Virus record (IMG/VR): IMGVR_UViG_3300020119_000126
Span: 1 to 64,000 of that record
DNA from: a virus
DNA length: 64,000 nucleotides
Strand: one strand, 5' to 3'
How positions within the stretch are numbered: the first letter of the stretch is position 1; each line of letters starts with the position of its first letter. The notes below the pieces were generated by a model. That model saw nothing but the letters and a program-made list of their open reading frames with translations, did no database searches and was not told the origin of the DNA. The translations under genes and the position numbers were made by a program. This document shows, piece by piece, positions 1 through 5,382 of the stretch.

Positions 1-82
1 CGTCGCACCTACTGTTAATAGCTACAATGTGGTCGCACAACCTAGTAGCGGGTCGCGCTTTGAAATAACGGTTAAAGCCTGA
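1..82 (+). CDS. 3' end of a CDS cut by the window edge
   Basis: A frame open from base 2 to a TGA at 80-82 encodes 26 residues ending FEITVKA. The mixed polar/hydrophobic composition looks like the end of a real protein rather than chance frame. The start lies outside the window, so no function can be given. Noncoding structured DNA and a tRNA follow directly. The frame is short, so it could still be fortuitous. Confidence 0.45.
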   Translation, partial: VAPTVNSYNVVAQPSSGSRFEITVKA

Positions 83-109
83 ACTCATCTATCTAAGGTC
101 AGGATAACC

Positions 110-175
110 TCGTGGGGGTCATGACCCGCCTGGCACGGACCTGTGGGCAACGGCTCTATATCCTACGTCCCACGA
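110..175 (+). ncRNA. closed stem-loop element before tRNA-His
   Basis: TCGTGGG at 110-116 pairs with CCCACGA at 169-175, enclosing about 50 nt that include the self-complementary GGTCATGACC at 117-126. No ORF explains it. It is one of several closed structures lying between tRNA genes; it may be a spacer RNA, a processing signal or an independent small RNA. Confidence 0.35.
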
Positions 176-178
176 CAT

Positions 179-251
179 GGTGGTTATGGTGTAACGGTTA
201 ACACAATAGATTGTGGCTCTATTGTTCCGGGTTCAAATCCCGGTAATCACC
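179..251 (+). tRNA. tRNA-His (GTG)
   Basis: The acceptor stem is GTGGTTA (180-186) with TAATCAC (244-250). The anticodon loop TTGTGGC gives GTG. The T-arm CCGGG-TTCAAAT-CCCGG is canonical. An extra G at 179 opposite discriminator C251 is the G-1:C73 pair that is the identity mark of histidine tRNA, which supports both the call and the 5' end. Confidence 0.95.
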
Positions 252-252
252 C

Positions 253-382
253 TTGCAGGTAAGATAACGGCCTGGAATCCTATTCGGAACAACTCCCTTG
301 GGAGCCGTGAAGTCAGTGTTGCCAGAAGGATTGCTCCTGGGTGACGACCCAGCACGACAAGTGAGACTCGTGTAGCCTGCAA
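253..382 (+). ncRNA. 130-nt closed structured RNA candidate
   Basis: TTGCAGG (253-259) and CCTGCAA (376-382) close a region with internal hairpins CTCCC-TTGG-GAG, CTGGGTGACGACCCAG and CACGA...TCGTG. The 5' stem begins two bases after tRNA-His ends. There is no coding frame. A dispersed 14-bp palindrome follows immediately. It is likely a co-transcribed structured RNA; function unknown. Confidence 0.45.
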
Positions 383-384
383 AA

Positions 385-398
385 TTCGGTATGCCGAA
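385..398. repeat. dispersed palindrome copy 1 (TTCGGTATGCCGAA)
   Basis: Intergenic copy, extended to 18 bp with outer AA/TT. One of 15 near-identical sites in the window. Confidence 0.85.
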
Positions 399-436
399 TT
401 CTATCTAAGTCCAAGCTAAGCTGTATCTAAGATTTT

Positions 437-474
437 GTCACGTCCTTGTTATAATCATCGTGGAAAGACGTGAC
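437..474 (+). promoter_or_regulatory. extended -10 promoter inside an inverted repeat
   Basis: TGTTATAAT at 447-455 is an extended -10 element (TGn-TATAAT) with no good -35. It is bracketed by GTCACGTC (437-444) and GACGTGAC (467-474), so a dimeric regulator could sit across the promoter, or the RNA from an upstream start could fold. It lies just ahead of tRNA-Lys and probably drives the tRNA region. Confidence 0.55.
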
Positions 475-483
475 GTTTGTCAT

Positions 484-557
484 GCTCCTATAGCTCAACT
501 GGTTAGAGCACTCGCCTCTTAAGCGATAGGTTGAAGATTCGAGTTCTTCTAGGAGCA
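484..557 (+). tRNA. tRNA-Lys (CTT)
   Basis: Acceptor GCTCCTA (484-490) pairs with TAGGAGC (550-556), discriminator A. Anticodon loop CTCTTAA gives CTT. U8/A9 and the D-arm sequence TAGCTCAACTGGTTAGAGCA are canonical. Confidence 0.93.
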
Positions 558-558
558 T

Positions 559-615
559 TAGGTCAGGTCGGTTTCGCGAAAAAAGCAGAAAAACTGGCTG
601 AACATACCTGACCTA
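559..615 (+). ncRNA. 57-nt closed stem after tRNA-Lys
   Basis: A perfect 10-bp pairing TAGGTCAGGT (559-568) with ACCTGACCTA (606-615) encloses 37 nt with a CGCGAAAAAAG core. It begins one base after the tRNA 3' end, has no T-tract and is not a standard terminator. Confidence 0.4.
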
Positions 616-622
616 GTCTTAC

Positions 623-1094
623 GGGGAGCTAGTTTATAGTAAAACGTTGCCTTGAACAAGCAAAGTTTGGTGGTCGTTCCATCAGCCCCCCACTAGACCA
701 AGATAGGTTCAAGCCAGCAGCGCAAGCTGAGACACTGGCGTCACAAATTCCGGTGATTAAAAAGGGTGAGCCGAACTGGTTCCGTCACGGGCCGTTCTGG
801 TCTATGGCACTGAACGCCTTGAAATGTCAGCGGTTTGCGGTGTCCGATAACACTGCTCATGTCCTAAATGGCATACAGTTATGCTTGACCTGTCGTAAGC
901 TTCTCGGACGAGCATGAGAGGCGACTACGTAGGCCATTGGGTGCAACTCCCGCATGGGACACTAGCGCTCCACCTTGGTGTAAAGAAAGGTCACCCATGC
1001 CTTGAAGCACGGCGGTGCTCATCACACCGTTGAACGGTAGAACTCCGTGGGCTGGACGTGAGGGCAGGGGAGTCTCATGGGCATTTGGCTCCCC
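623..1094 (+). ncRNA. large (about 470 nt) ornate noncoding RNA candidate
   Basis: No gene fits this stretch between tRNA-Lys(CTT) and a small CDS. Its ends pair: GGGGAGC (623-629) with GCTCCCC (1088-1094). Inside are CTTGAAC/GTTCAAG (651-657, 707-713), the GNRA-capped hairpin CAGC-GCAA-GCTG (718-729) and GCATA-CAGT-TATGC (871-884), plus further short stems. Large ornate RNAs of the GOLLD and ROOL classes are known from tRNA-rich phage regions, and size and position fit such a class. I cannot match either consensus by eye. Confidence 0.5.
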
Positions 1095-1119
1095 TATACC
1101 ACTATGAAAGGAGTAGGTC

Positions 1120-1356
1120 ATGCCAACTAATCTGCTTAAAGCGCGACGGTTACAGCGAGAAGTCAATAATCACATCGAAGCCAATAGCTCTGTCTTAATG
1201 CTGATTGACGTAGCACGATTGGGCCTGGCTCTCAATGAACTTGTCTCTACGATGGAGTTATGCTCCCGTAGTTCAATAGTAGAACACTCCCCTTTTAAGG
1301 GACGAAATGCAAGTGCAAATCCTGTCGGGAGCACACCGGGGTCAGGTAAAGGTTGA
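1120..1356 (+). CDS. small hypothetical protein overlapping tRNA-Lys
   Basis: A strong Shine-Dalgarno AAAGGAG (1107-1113) precedes ATG 1120. The first 45 residues are a plausible helical protein (LLKARRLQREVNNHIEA). The frame then runs straight through tRNA-Lys(TTT) at 1262-1333, so the last 30 residues are the tRNA read as protein. Either the gene lost its natural stop when the tRNA was inserted, or its message is a leader for the tRNA. Function unknown. Confidence 0.45.
   Translation: MPTNLLKARRLQREVNNHIEANSSVLMLIDVARLGLALNELVSTMELCSRSSIVEHSPFKGRNASANPVGSTPGSGKG
1262..1333 (+). tRNA. tRNA-Lys (TTT)
   Basis: Acceptor GCTCCCG pairs with CGGGAGC, discriminator A. Anticodon loop CTTTTAA gives TTT. 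The T-arm is imperfect: loop TGCAAAT instead of TTCAAAT, with one A-C mismatch in the stem. With tRNA-Lys(CTT) it covers both lysine codons. Confidence 0.85.
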
Positions 1357-1398
1357 GCGCATTAAACGTAAGATAGGCGTACTTGACTCCGAATATAT

Positions 1399-1485
1399 GG
1401 AGAGATGCTAGAGTGGGAATAGGACGGTCTTGAAAACCGATGCCACGTAGCCATTCGTGCGGGGGTTCGACTCCCTCTCTCTCCT
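1399..1485 (+). tRNA. tRNA-Ser (TGA)
   Basis: Acceptor GGAGAGA pairs with TCTCTCC. The anticodon loop around TTGAAAA gives TGA. There is a long class II variable arm before the T-arm GGGGG-TTCGACT-CCCTC. It is read from the + strand with the neighbouring tRNAs. Confidence 0.92.
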
Positions 1486-1501
1486 CAAGGAAGCAGGTCA
1501 G

Positions 1502-1615
1502 ATGAAGATAGCGCGATTTATCCTAGCGGTTGTCCTGTTATTGTTATTCCTGACCTTCTTCTTTATCTACGTCATATATCCAGCTAACTATTGGCCCATA
1601 ATGCCTGCGGTGTAA
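1502..1615 (+). CDS. 37-residue single-pass membrane peptide
   Basis: ATG 1502 follows AAGGA at the 3' edge of tRNA-Ser. The product begins MKIARF and is a single hydrophobic segment (residues 6-28) ending in a short polar tail. The next gene starts two bases after the stop. It is probably an inner-membrane micro-protein of the early region; no family recognised. Confidence 0.65.
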   Translation: MKIARFILAVVLLLLFLTFFFIYVIYPANYWPIMPAV

Positions 1616-1617
1616 AC

Positions 1618-1836
1618 ATGAGCGAACTTGAAAAGCTAACCATGCAGTGGCTGGATAAGGTTCATCCAGATTATGTGGGCTTCAAGCCTTACGTGGTCGA
1701 TAGTCGTGACCCTTACCATCCAATGGCAGGTCAGTGTGTTGTCCAAGTATGGTTTAAGGACAAGCGGTCTATGGAGCTTAAGCTTGGCACCACCTATGAT
1801 GACGCGATAGAGTTTCTGAAAAGCGTCCTCAAATGA
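1618..1836 (+). CDS. hypothetical 72-residue protein
   Basis: ATG 1618 gives MSELEKLTMQWLDKVHPDY. An upstream in-frame ATG at 1591 lies inside the preceding gene and has no ribosome site. The product is mixed charge with no cysteine motif or membrane segment. Its stop overlaps the next start (ATGA), so translation is probably coupled. Function not recognised. Confidence 0.65.
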   Translation: MSELEKLTMQWLDKVHPDYVGFKPYVVDSRDPYHPMAGQCVVQVWFKDKRSMELKLGTTYDDAIEFLKSVLK

Positions 1837-1979
1837 ACCGAGATCAATGGCTCGACATCGCGAAGTTGGTACTCATTGTGCTCCTTCTTCTGGTTTGCAT
1901 ATATTTTGGTCTCAAAAATATGCAGGTCTGCATGGAAAAGGCAGGCACACCGTTTTGTCATGTAGTGGTTACGAAATGA
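1833..1979 (+). CDS. 48-residue membrane protein
   Basis: It starts at the ATGA overlap with the previous gene. Residues 9-30 form a strong transmembrane helix (LVLIVLLLLVCIYFG), followed by a short tail with two cysteines. It is the last of three small coupled genes; two of the three are membrane proteins. Such micro-proteins are common in phage early regions; function unknown. Confidence 0.6.
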   Translation: MNRDQWLDIAKLVLIVLLLLVCIYFGLKNMQVCMEKAGTPFCHVVVTK

Positions 1980-2008
1980 TGGTAGACGCAGACGAAAGCT
2001 TTAATCGG

Positions 2009-2069
2009 GTGTGAGATAGAGACTTCGGGACGCCGCACGGTCTCTAAGCGCACAAAAGGAGCCTCACAC
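2009..2069 (+). ncRNA. closed stem structure
   Basis: GTGTGAG (2009-2015) pairs with CTCACAC (2063-2069), enclosing an AGAGAC/GTCTCT stem around CTTCGGGACG. A second paired element (GGTCAC...GTGAC) follows directly to about 2110. No coding frame. Confidence 0.35.
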
Positions 2070-2132
2070 GGTCACTACGGCTTGAAACACTAGTCGTGTT
2101 CATTCCGTGACGAAGGGTACCTGCCATCTGAA

Positions 2133-2207
2133 ACTGATGTGACGGGAATTGGCATACCTGCACGCTGACAAAGCGGGCGTTTGGGCGTTCGAATCGCCCC
2201 ATCAGTT
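2133..2207 (+). tRNA. tRNA-like gene, isotype unclear
   Basis: The acceptor ACTGATG/CATCAGT and T-arm GGGCG-TTCGAAT-CGCCC are perfect, and the D-region resembles leucine tRNAs (GGAATTGGCATAC). The anticodon arm is poor. Stem CACGC/GCGGG has one mismatch and the loop TGACAAA has G instead of U33, so the anticodon reads ACA, or GAC if shifted. No long variable arm. Probably degenerate or non-decoding. Confidence 0.5.
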
Positions 2208-2218
2208 CTAGGTCAGTG

Positions 2219-2280
2219 ATGTAGGTGCGGTGGTTTACCTGCGGCTTGAATAATGCCGAGCACAGACAAGACACCTACAT
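2219..2280 (+). ncRNA. 62-nt closed structure between tRNAs
   Basis: A perfect 9-bp stem ATGTAGGTG (2219-2227) with CACCTACAT (2272-2280) surrounds internal GGTGG-TTTACC and CGGC...GCCG pairings, giving a multibranched shape of tRNA size but without tRNA arms. Confidence 0.4.
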
Positions 2281-2330
2281 TGAAATGAGCAACGACTACC
2301 GGAACCTGAAGTCGTTCGTTGACCTTTTAT

Positions 2331-2403
2331 GCTCCTATAGCCTAACGGCAAAGGCAACACGCTTAGGACGTGTACATTGGGGGTTCGAATCCCTCTAGGA
2401 GCA
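2331..2403 (+). tRNA. tRNA with TAG anticodon (Leu by codon), short variable loop
   Basis: Acceptor GCTCCTA/TAGGAGC, U8, anticodon stem ACACG/CGTGT and T-arm GGGGG-TTCGAAT-CCCTC are intact. Loop CTTAGGA gives anticodon TAG, which reads leucine codon CUA. Bacterial leucine tRNAs normally have a long class II variable arm; here it is only five bases (ACATT). Its acceptor equals that of tRNA-Lys(CTT), so it may derive from a class I tRNA. Confidence 0.85.
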
Positions 2404-2404
2404 C

Positions 2405-2464
2405 AAGAGACCTGGGCATTCGCCTACTAATCCAGGCGCTTAACAAAGTTACCCCAGGTCTCTT
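2405..2464 (+). ncRNA. 60-nt RNA closed by a 12-bp stem
   Basis: AAGAGACCTGGG (2405-2416) is perfectly complementary to CCCAGGTCTCTT (2453-2464). Inside is a CGCCT...AGGCG hairpin. It fills the whole gap between two tRNA genes; there is no T-tract. Confidence 0.5.
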
Positions 2465-2468
2465 ATAT

Positions 2469-2539
2469 GCCGCTATCGTCTAATGGTAGGATACCACCCT
2501 TTCAAGGTGATGACGAGAGATCGATACTCTCTAGCGGTA
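2469..2539 (+). tRNA. tRNA-Glu (TTC)
   Basis: Acceptor GCCGCTA/TAGCGGT (one G-T pair). Anticodon loop CTTTCAA gives TTC. The D-arm TCGTCTAATGGTAGGA is typical of glutamate/glutamine tRNAs, and the T-arm GAGAG-ATCGATA-CTCTC is paired. Confidence 0.9.
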
Positions 2540-2540
2540 C

Positions 2541-2622
2541 AAGGTCTCTGACTGGGATAGAGAAAGTTCAGACGGGTAACCGAGGGAGTCCTAATATAGC
2601 GCAAGCCTGACTCCCTGACCTT
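2541..2622 (+). ncRNA. closed structure between the two tRNA-Glu genes
   Basis: AAGGTC (2541-2546) pairs with GACCTT (2617-2622). Internally GGGAGTC (2584-2590) pairs with GACTCCC (2609-2615). It occupies the full inter-tRNA gap. Confidence 0.4.
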
Positions 2623-2625
2623 CAT

Positions 2626-2698
2626 GCTCCTATCGTCTAATCGGTAAAGATCGCTGACCCTCACTCAGCAGTTTGGGGTTCGAGTCCCCATGGGAGCG
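2626..2698 (+). tRNA. tRNA-Glu (CTC) with C33
   Basis: Acceptor GCTCCTA/TGGGAGC, discriminator G. Anticodon stem GCTGA/TCAGC is perfect. Loop CCCTCAC gives CTC for codon GAG, but position 33 is C instead of the almost universal U. The T-arm GGGGT-TCGAGTC-CCC is intact. Confidence 0.8.
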
Positions 2699-2701
2699 CT
2701 T

Positions 2702-2774
2702 GGTTCCATAGTGTAGTGGTCTAACACGACACCCTGTCACGGTGTTATGCAGGGTTCAAATCCCTGTGGAACCG
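2702..2774 (+). tRNA. tRNA-Asp (GTC)
   Basis: Acceptor GGTTCCA/TGGAACC, discriminator G. Anticodon stem ACACC/GGTGT with loop CTGTCAC gives GTC. All arms are canonical. Confidence 0.95.
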
Positions 2775-2780
2775 CAGTAA

Positions 2781-2855
2781 GGTAGGCTTTGAAGTGCGCT
2801 TCAGTCCTGACGGATAATCGCGTGGGGCAGTGTATGAGGTCAGGATATGCCTACC
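2781..2855 (+). ncRNA. 75-nt closed structure after tRNA-Asp
   Basis: GGTAGGC (2781-2787) pairs with GCCTACC (2849-2855). CCTGAC (2806-2811) pairs with GTCAGG (2839-2844), and GAAG-TGCG-CTTC forms a small hairpin. No coding frame. Confidence 0.45.
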
Positions 2856-2866
2856 AGCCCCCATTT

Positions 2867-2880
2867 TTCGGCATGCCGAA
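2867..2880. repeat. dispersed palindrome copy 2 (TTCGGCATGCCGAA)
   Basis: Perfect 14-bp palindrome placed 17 bp before the start of the next gene, where a bound protein could block translation-start or promoter-proximal transcription. Confidence 0.9.
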
Positions 2881-2897
2881 TTTAAAGGATACCACCT

Positions 2898-3302
2898 ATG
2901 AAAGTATTTCTTGACCATATCCCACTCAAATATAAAGATACCTTCGTAGCTGAAGTAACCTTTATGTTTGGCGATGGTGATTTTTATGAGCATGTTGAGG
3001 TTGTCTTAGGCAATCAGGACAGGCTCGTCAGCTTTGTTGACCTATTGAAAAATTTACCTAACCGCCTGGAAGGGTCAGACAAGCTACCACCTATTTTCTT
3101 CGATTTCTTCTCTAATCGTGCTCCTAGCTTCGAGAATGTTTTCCAGAGCGAACTTCAGGCAGGCCAAGACATGTGGTCATGGGAAAATCTATGGCCTGAA
3201 GATAAAACCTGCTCAAATTGCGGATATGCTGAAGAAGCTGGCTACAAACTGTTCTACTACAACGCCGAAGGCGAAAAATGGTCAGTGAGAATTGTTGAAT
3301 GA
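2898..3302 (+). CDS. hypothetical 134-residue protein
   Basis: ATG 2898 lies behind an AAAGGA site. The protein starts MKVFLDHIPLKYKDTF and is rich in aromatic and acidic residues. One CSNC pair at about residue 97-100 is not enough for a full zinc site. It is the first ordinary gene after the tRNA block, directly after palindrome copy 2. No family recognised. Confidence 0.7.
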   Translation: MKVFLDHIPLKYKDTFVAEVTFMFGDGDFYEHVEVVLGNQDRLVSFVDLLKNLPNRLEGSDKLPPIFFDFFSNRAPSFENVFQSELQAGQDMWSWENLWPEDKTCSNCGYAEEAGYKLFYYNAEGEKWSVRIVE

Positions 3303-3315
3303 TAAGGAGTAAGAC

Positions 3316-3504
3316 ATGATAATCGGTAATACGCTACTACTCGCTCTTGGAGCCTCTTTACTAGGTAATGTCGTTCGTTTCGCCGTCCACAAACTGACCA
3401 ACACGGCCTATACTGAACCACTCTGGTTCTTCGTGGCAATGTGGCTTGGCCTAGCTGTATCTCTGTTTATCATGGCCTCTGGCCCCTTAGTGATTGGCAA
3501 ATAA
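3316..3504 (+). CDS. 62-residue two-helix membrane protein
   Basis: Good ribosome site AAGGAG ahead of ATG 3316. Two hydrophobic segments, about residues 3-18 and 37-58, are separated by a charged loop, so it is likely an inner-membrane protein. The RNA ligase gene begins on the base after its stop, which suggests coupled translation. Function unknown. Confidence 0.65.
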   Translation: MIIGNTLLLALGASLLGNVVRFAVHKLTNTAYTEPLWFFVAMWLGLAVSLFIMASGPLVIGK

Positions 3505-4206
3505 ATGAAGCCTTACTCAAGCATTGAAACGCTCTACGTTCGCAGTAAAGAGACCAACAAGCTGGACTTTAGCCAGATCAGAAGCCCTGAATGGGAAGCG
3601 GTCAGAGATTGGTGCTTCACTGAGAAGGTAGACGGCACTAACATCCGGGTCATCGTGACCAACCAGGATATTACGGTCAAGGGCCGCAGCGACAATGCTA
3701 CTCTACCACCTGGCATCAAGGATGCAGTCTTTGCTATGTTCAATCACGAACGGATCATCGAACACTTCAAAGAAGGCAAACCGAATGCTATTCTGCCTGA
3801 CGATTGGTGTGTAACCTTCTATGGCGAGGGCTATGGGCCTGGCATCAAAGGGTCTGACCCGATGCAGTACAAGCCCCAGGGAGCTAAGAAAGGCTTCCGC
3901 TGCTTTGACATTAAGTTCGGCGGGCCAGAAAGCAATCACTGGTGTGATATAGAGCAGTGGCAATACCTATGTATCAACTTGGGCATTCTGCCAGTCAATC
4001 TCATCGGTTGGTATAGCGAACCACTTCCAACTGGTCGCGATGCAGCCTATAATATGATGCAAACCTATCTGCCCCGGTCATACTGTGCCCTGGAAGATGG
4101 TGGCACACAGGAACATGGCGAAGGCTTTGTCGCCCGTCCTGAGTACCCACTCTTTAACCGTTGGGGCGAACGCCTGATCTTTAAGCTAACACGGAGAGAA
4201 TTCTAA
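3505..4206 (+). CDS. RNA ligase (T4 Rnl2-like nucleotidyltransferase)
   Basis: A 233-residue protein with the nucleotidyltransferase motifs of ATP-dependent RNA ligases: motif I EKVDGTNIRV with nucleotidyl lysine K41, motif III FYGEGYG (105-111), IIIa CFDIKFG (133-139), motif IV EGFVAR (206-211) and motif V LIFKLTRREF at the C-terminus. Rnl2-type enzymes seal nicked RNA. Next to a tRNA array, the natural inference is repair of tRNAs cut by host anticodon nucleases. No polynucleotide kinase/phosphatase is visible, so partner processing would come from the host or another region. It is short and lacks a recognisable extra C-terminal domain. Confidence 0.88.
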   Translation: MKPYSSIETLYVRSKETNKLDFSQIRSPEWEAVRDWCFTEKVDGTNIRVIVTNQDITVKGRSDNATLPPGIKDAVFAMFNHERIIEHFKEGKPNAILPDDWCVTFYGEGYGPGIKGSDPMQYKPQGAKKGFRCFDIKFGGPESNHWCDIEQWQYLCINLGILPVNLIGWYSEPLPTGRDAAYNMMQTYLPRSYCALEDGGTQEHGEGFVARPEYPLFNRWGERLIFKLTRREF

Positions 4207-4481
4207 TGGACAACCTCACACCCGGCGAAGTCAACTATGCCGCCTATCGTGCAAAACGCAATGGCAAGACCTTCGATGGTCGCGAAGCCCCCACCTGGGC
4301 ACAGCTTGACCCGGACATCAAAGAAGGCTGGGAAGTTGGCGCAAGGGCAGTCATTGCTGACTATAATTCCATGCGCGAGGATACGGCCTTAACAGCGGGC
4401 CTGCCTTCTACTCTCGACGACGAAGGCACCAGCGACCCTGAGCAAGAAGTCTACGGCGGGAGCGAAGATAGTGGGGTATGA
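4206..4481 (+). CDS. hypothetical 91-residue protein
   Basis: The ATG at 4206 overlaps the ligase stop by one base. The N-terminal half contains a W/Y-rich stretch (APTWAQLDPDIKEGWEVGAR) that recalls short phage proteins of unknown role. The C-terminal 30 residues are acidic and low complexity. Translation is probably coupled to the ligase. No function assigned. Confidence 0.65.
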   Translation: MDNLTPGEVNYAAYRAKRNGKTFDGREAPTWAQLDPDIKEGWEVGARAVIADYNSMREDTALTAGLPSTLDDEGTSDPEQEVYGGSEDSGV

Positions 4482-4692
4482 GCCAGACTGGGTCAAGCTT
4501 GATGAGGCCCATAAAGGTCTCAAGAAAGTAGCACGTGCCCTTGAGATGAAAGACGCTATCCTACGTGAAATCCATGCTCTCTTGGACAACGCACTCAGGG
4601 CCAGCGAGGTCAACGAAGACCTACCTCTGACCATCAGCCTGATCATGAAGGCTTATGAGATGGTCGATGCCGAGCTAGGTCATCCCAAGTAA
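4471..4692 (+). CDS. hypothetical 73-residue helical protein, GTG start
   Basis: It starts with GTG 4471 inside the end of the previous gene, preceded by GGCGGGAG. The product (GYEPDWVKLDEAHKGLKK...) is almost entirely predicted helix with heptad-like spacing, so it may dimerise. It ends five bases before tRNA-Thr. No family recognised. Confidence 0.6.
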   Translation: MGYEPDWVKLDEAHKGLKKVARALEMKDAILREIHALLDNALRASEVNEDLPLTISLIMKAYEMVDAELGHPK

Positions 4693-4697
4693 GCAGC

Positions 4698-4768
4698 GCC
4701 TTCTTAGTTCAGCGGCAGAATAACTGATTTGTAATCAGTTGACCTGAGTTCAAATCTCAGAGAAGGCT
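4698..4768 (+). tRNA. tRNA-Thr (TGT)
   Basis: Acceptor GCCTTCT/AGAAGGC. Anticodon stem ACTGA/TCAGT with loop TTTGTAA gives TGT. T-arm CTGAG-TTCAAAT-CTCAG is perfect. Confidence 0.94.
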
Positions 4769-4781
4769 TATAGGAGATATC

Positions 4782-5210
4782 ATGATCATAGACACTTTCG
4801 TTCCTTATATCATCGAAGACAAGCGCTACGCTGTCTATATTGCTTTCGCCCTGGAAGGTCATCGCTGCCCGCTTTGTGGTGTGGTCATGATCCCCAAAGT
4901 TGGAAATGGCTTTCCACTCTATAACCTTTATACCCAAACTGAACAGGTCAAGAAGGCACGGCTGAAGTTTGAGGGCTTGGCCTCACCAGTTTATGGTGAC
5001 CAGGTGTTATGTGAAGACTGTAGCAAGACCGAGGTCAAGTTTCAGTGCTCCCACTGTGAGCAGACCCAAGGTATGGACCAAGTCAAGCAGATGATTGGTG
5101 CTGATCCGGCTGATTATCTTTGTCTGACCTGTTTCAAGACAGTCACCGCAGAGAAGTGGGAAGACCTGGTTGACGAGTTACGTGAGCGCCATCGCTACGA
5201 TTACGAATAG
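4782..5210 (+). CDS. zinc-ribbon protein, 142 residues
   Basis: ATG 4782 follows TAGGAGA. Four CxxC knuckles are visible: CPLC (about residue 29), CEDC (about 83), CSHC (about 93) and CLTC (about 117), enough for two zinc sites. The C-terminus is charged (ELRERHRYDYE). Its placement between tRNA genes suggests a nucleic-acid or protein-binding role, but the family is not recognised. Confidence 0.75.
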   Translation: MIIDTFVPYIIEDKRYAVYIAFALEGHRCPLCGVVMIPKVGNGFPLYNLYTQTEQVKKARLKFEGLASPVYGDQVLCEDCSKTEVKFQCSHCEQTQGMDQVKQMIGADPADYLCLTCFKTVTAEKWEDLVDELRERHRYDYE

Positions 5211-5216
5211 TATCAT

Positions 5217-5288
5217 GCGGCAGTAGTTCAGGGGTAGAACACCAGCTTGCCAAGTTGGTTGTCGTGGGTTCGAATCCCACTTGCCGCT
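5217..5288 (+). tRNA. tRNA-Gly (GCC)
   Basis: Acceptor GCGGCAG/TTGCCGC. Anticodon stem CCAGC/GTTGG with loop TTGCCAA gives GCC. T-arm GTGGG-TTCGAAT-CCCAC is perfect. Confidence 0.94.
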
Positions 5289-5308
5289 CTAGCCATTCTT
5301 ATGGCGAA

Positions 5309-5377
5309 CTCTCTGTAGCTTAATGCAAAGCACTGGCCTTGTAGCCAGAAATGTAGGTTCAATTCCTGCCAGAGAGT
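5309..5377 (+). tRNA. degenerate tRNA, probably Thr (TGT)
   Basis: Acceptor CTCTCTG/CAGAGAG, T-arm GTAGG-TTCAATT-CCTGC and anticodon stem CTGGC/GCCAG pair well. The D-loop is only six bases and lacks the conserved GG, and the anticodon loop CTTGTA is one base short. By similarity to CTTGTAA the anticodon would be TGT; Tyr (GTA) is the alternative. Function doubtful. Confidence 0.55.
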
Positions 5378-5382
5378 TTGGA

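Noticed and set aside
2044-2993. Minus-strand frames in the tRNA region
   Set aside because: They run through tRNA genes and closed RNA structures and have no ribosome sites.
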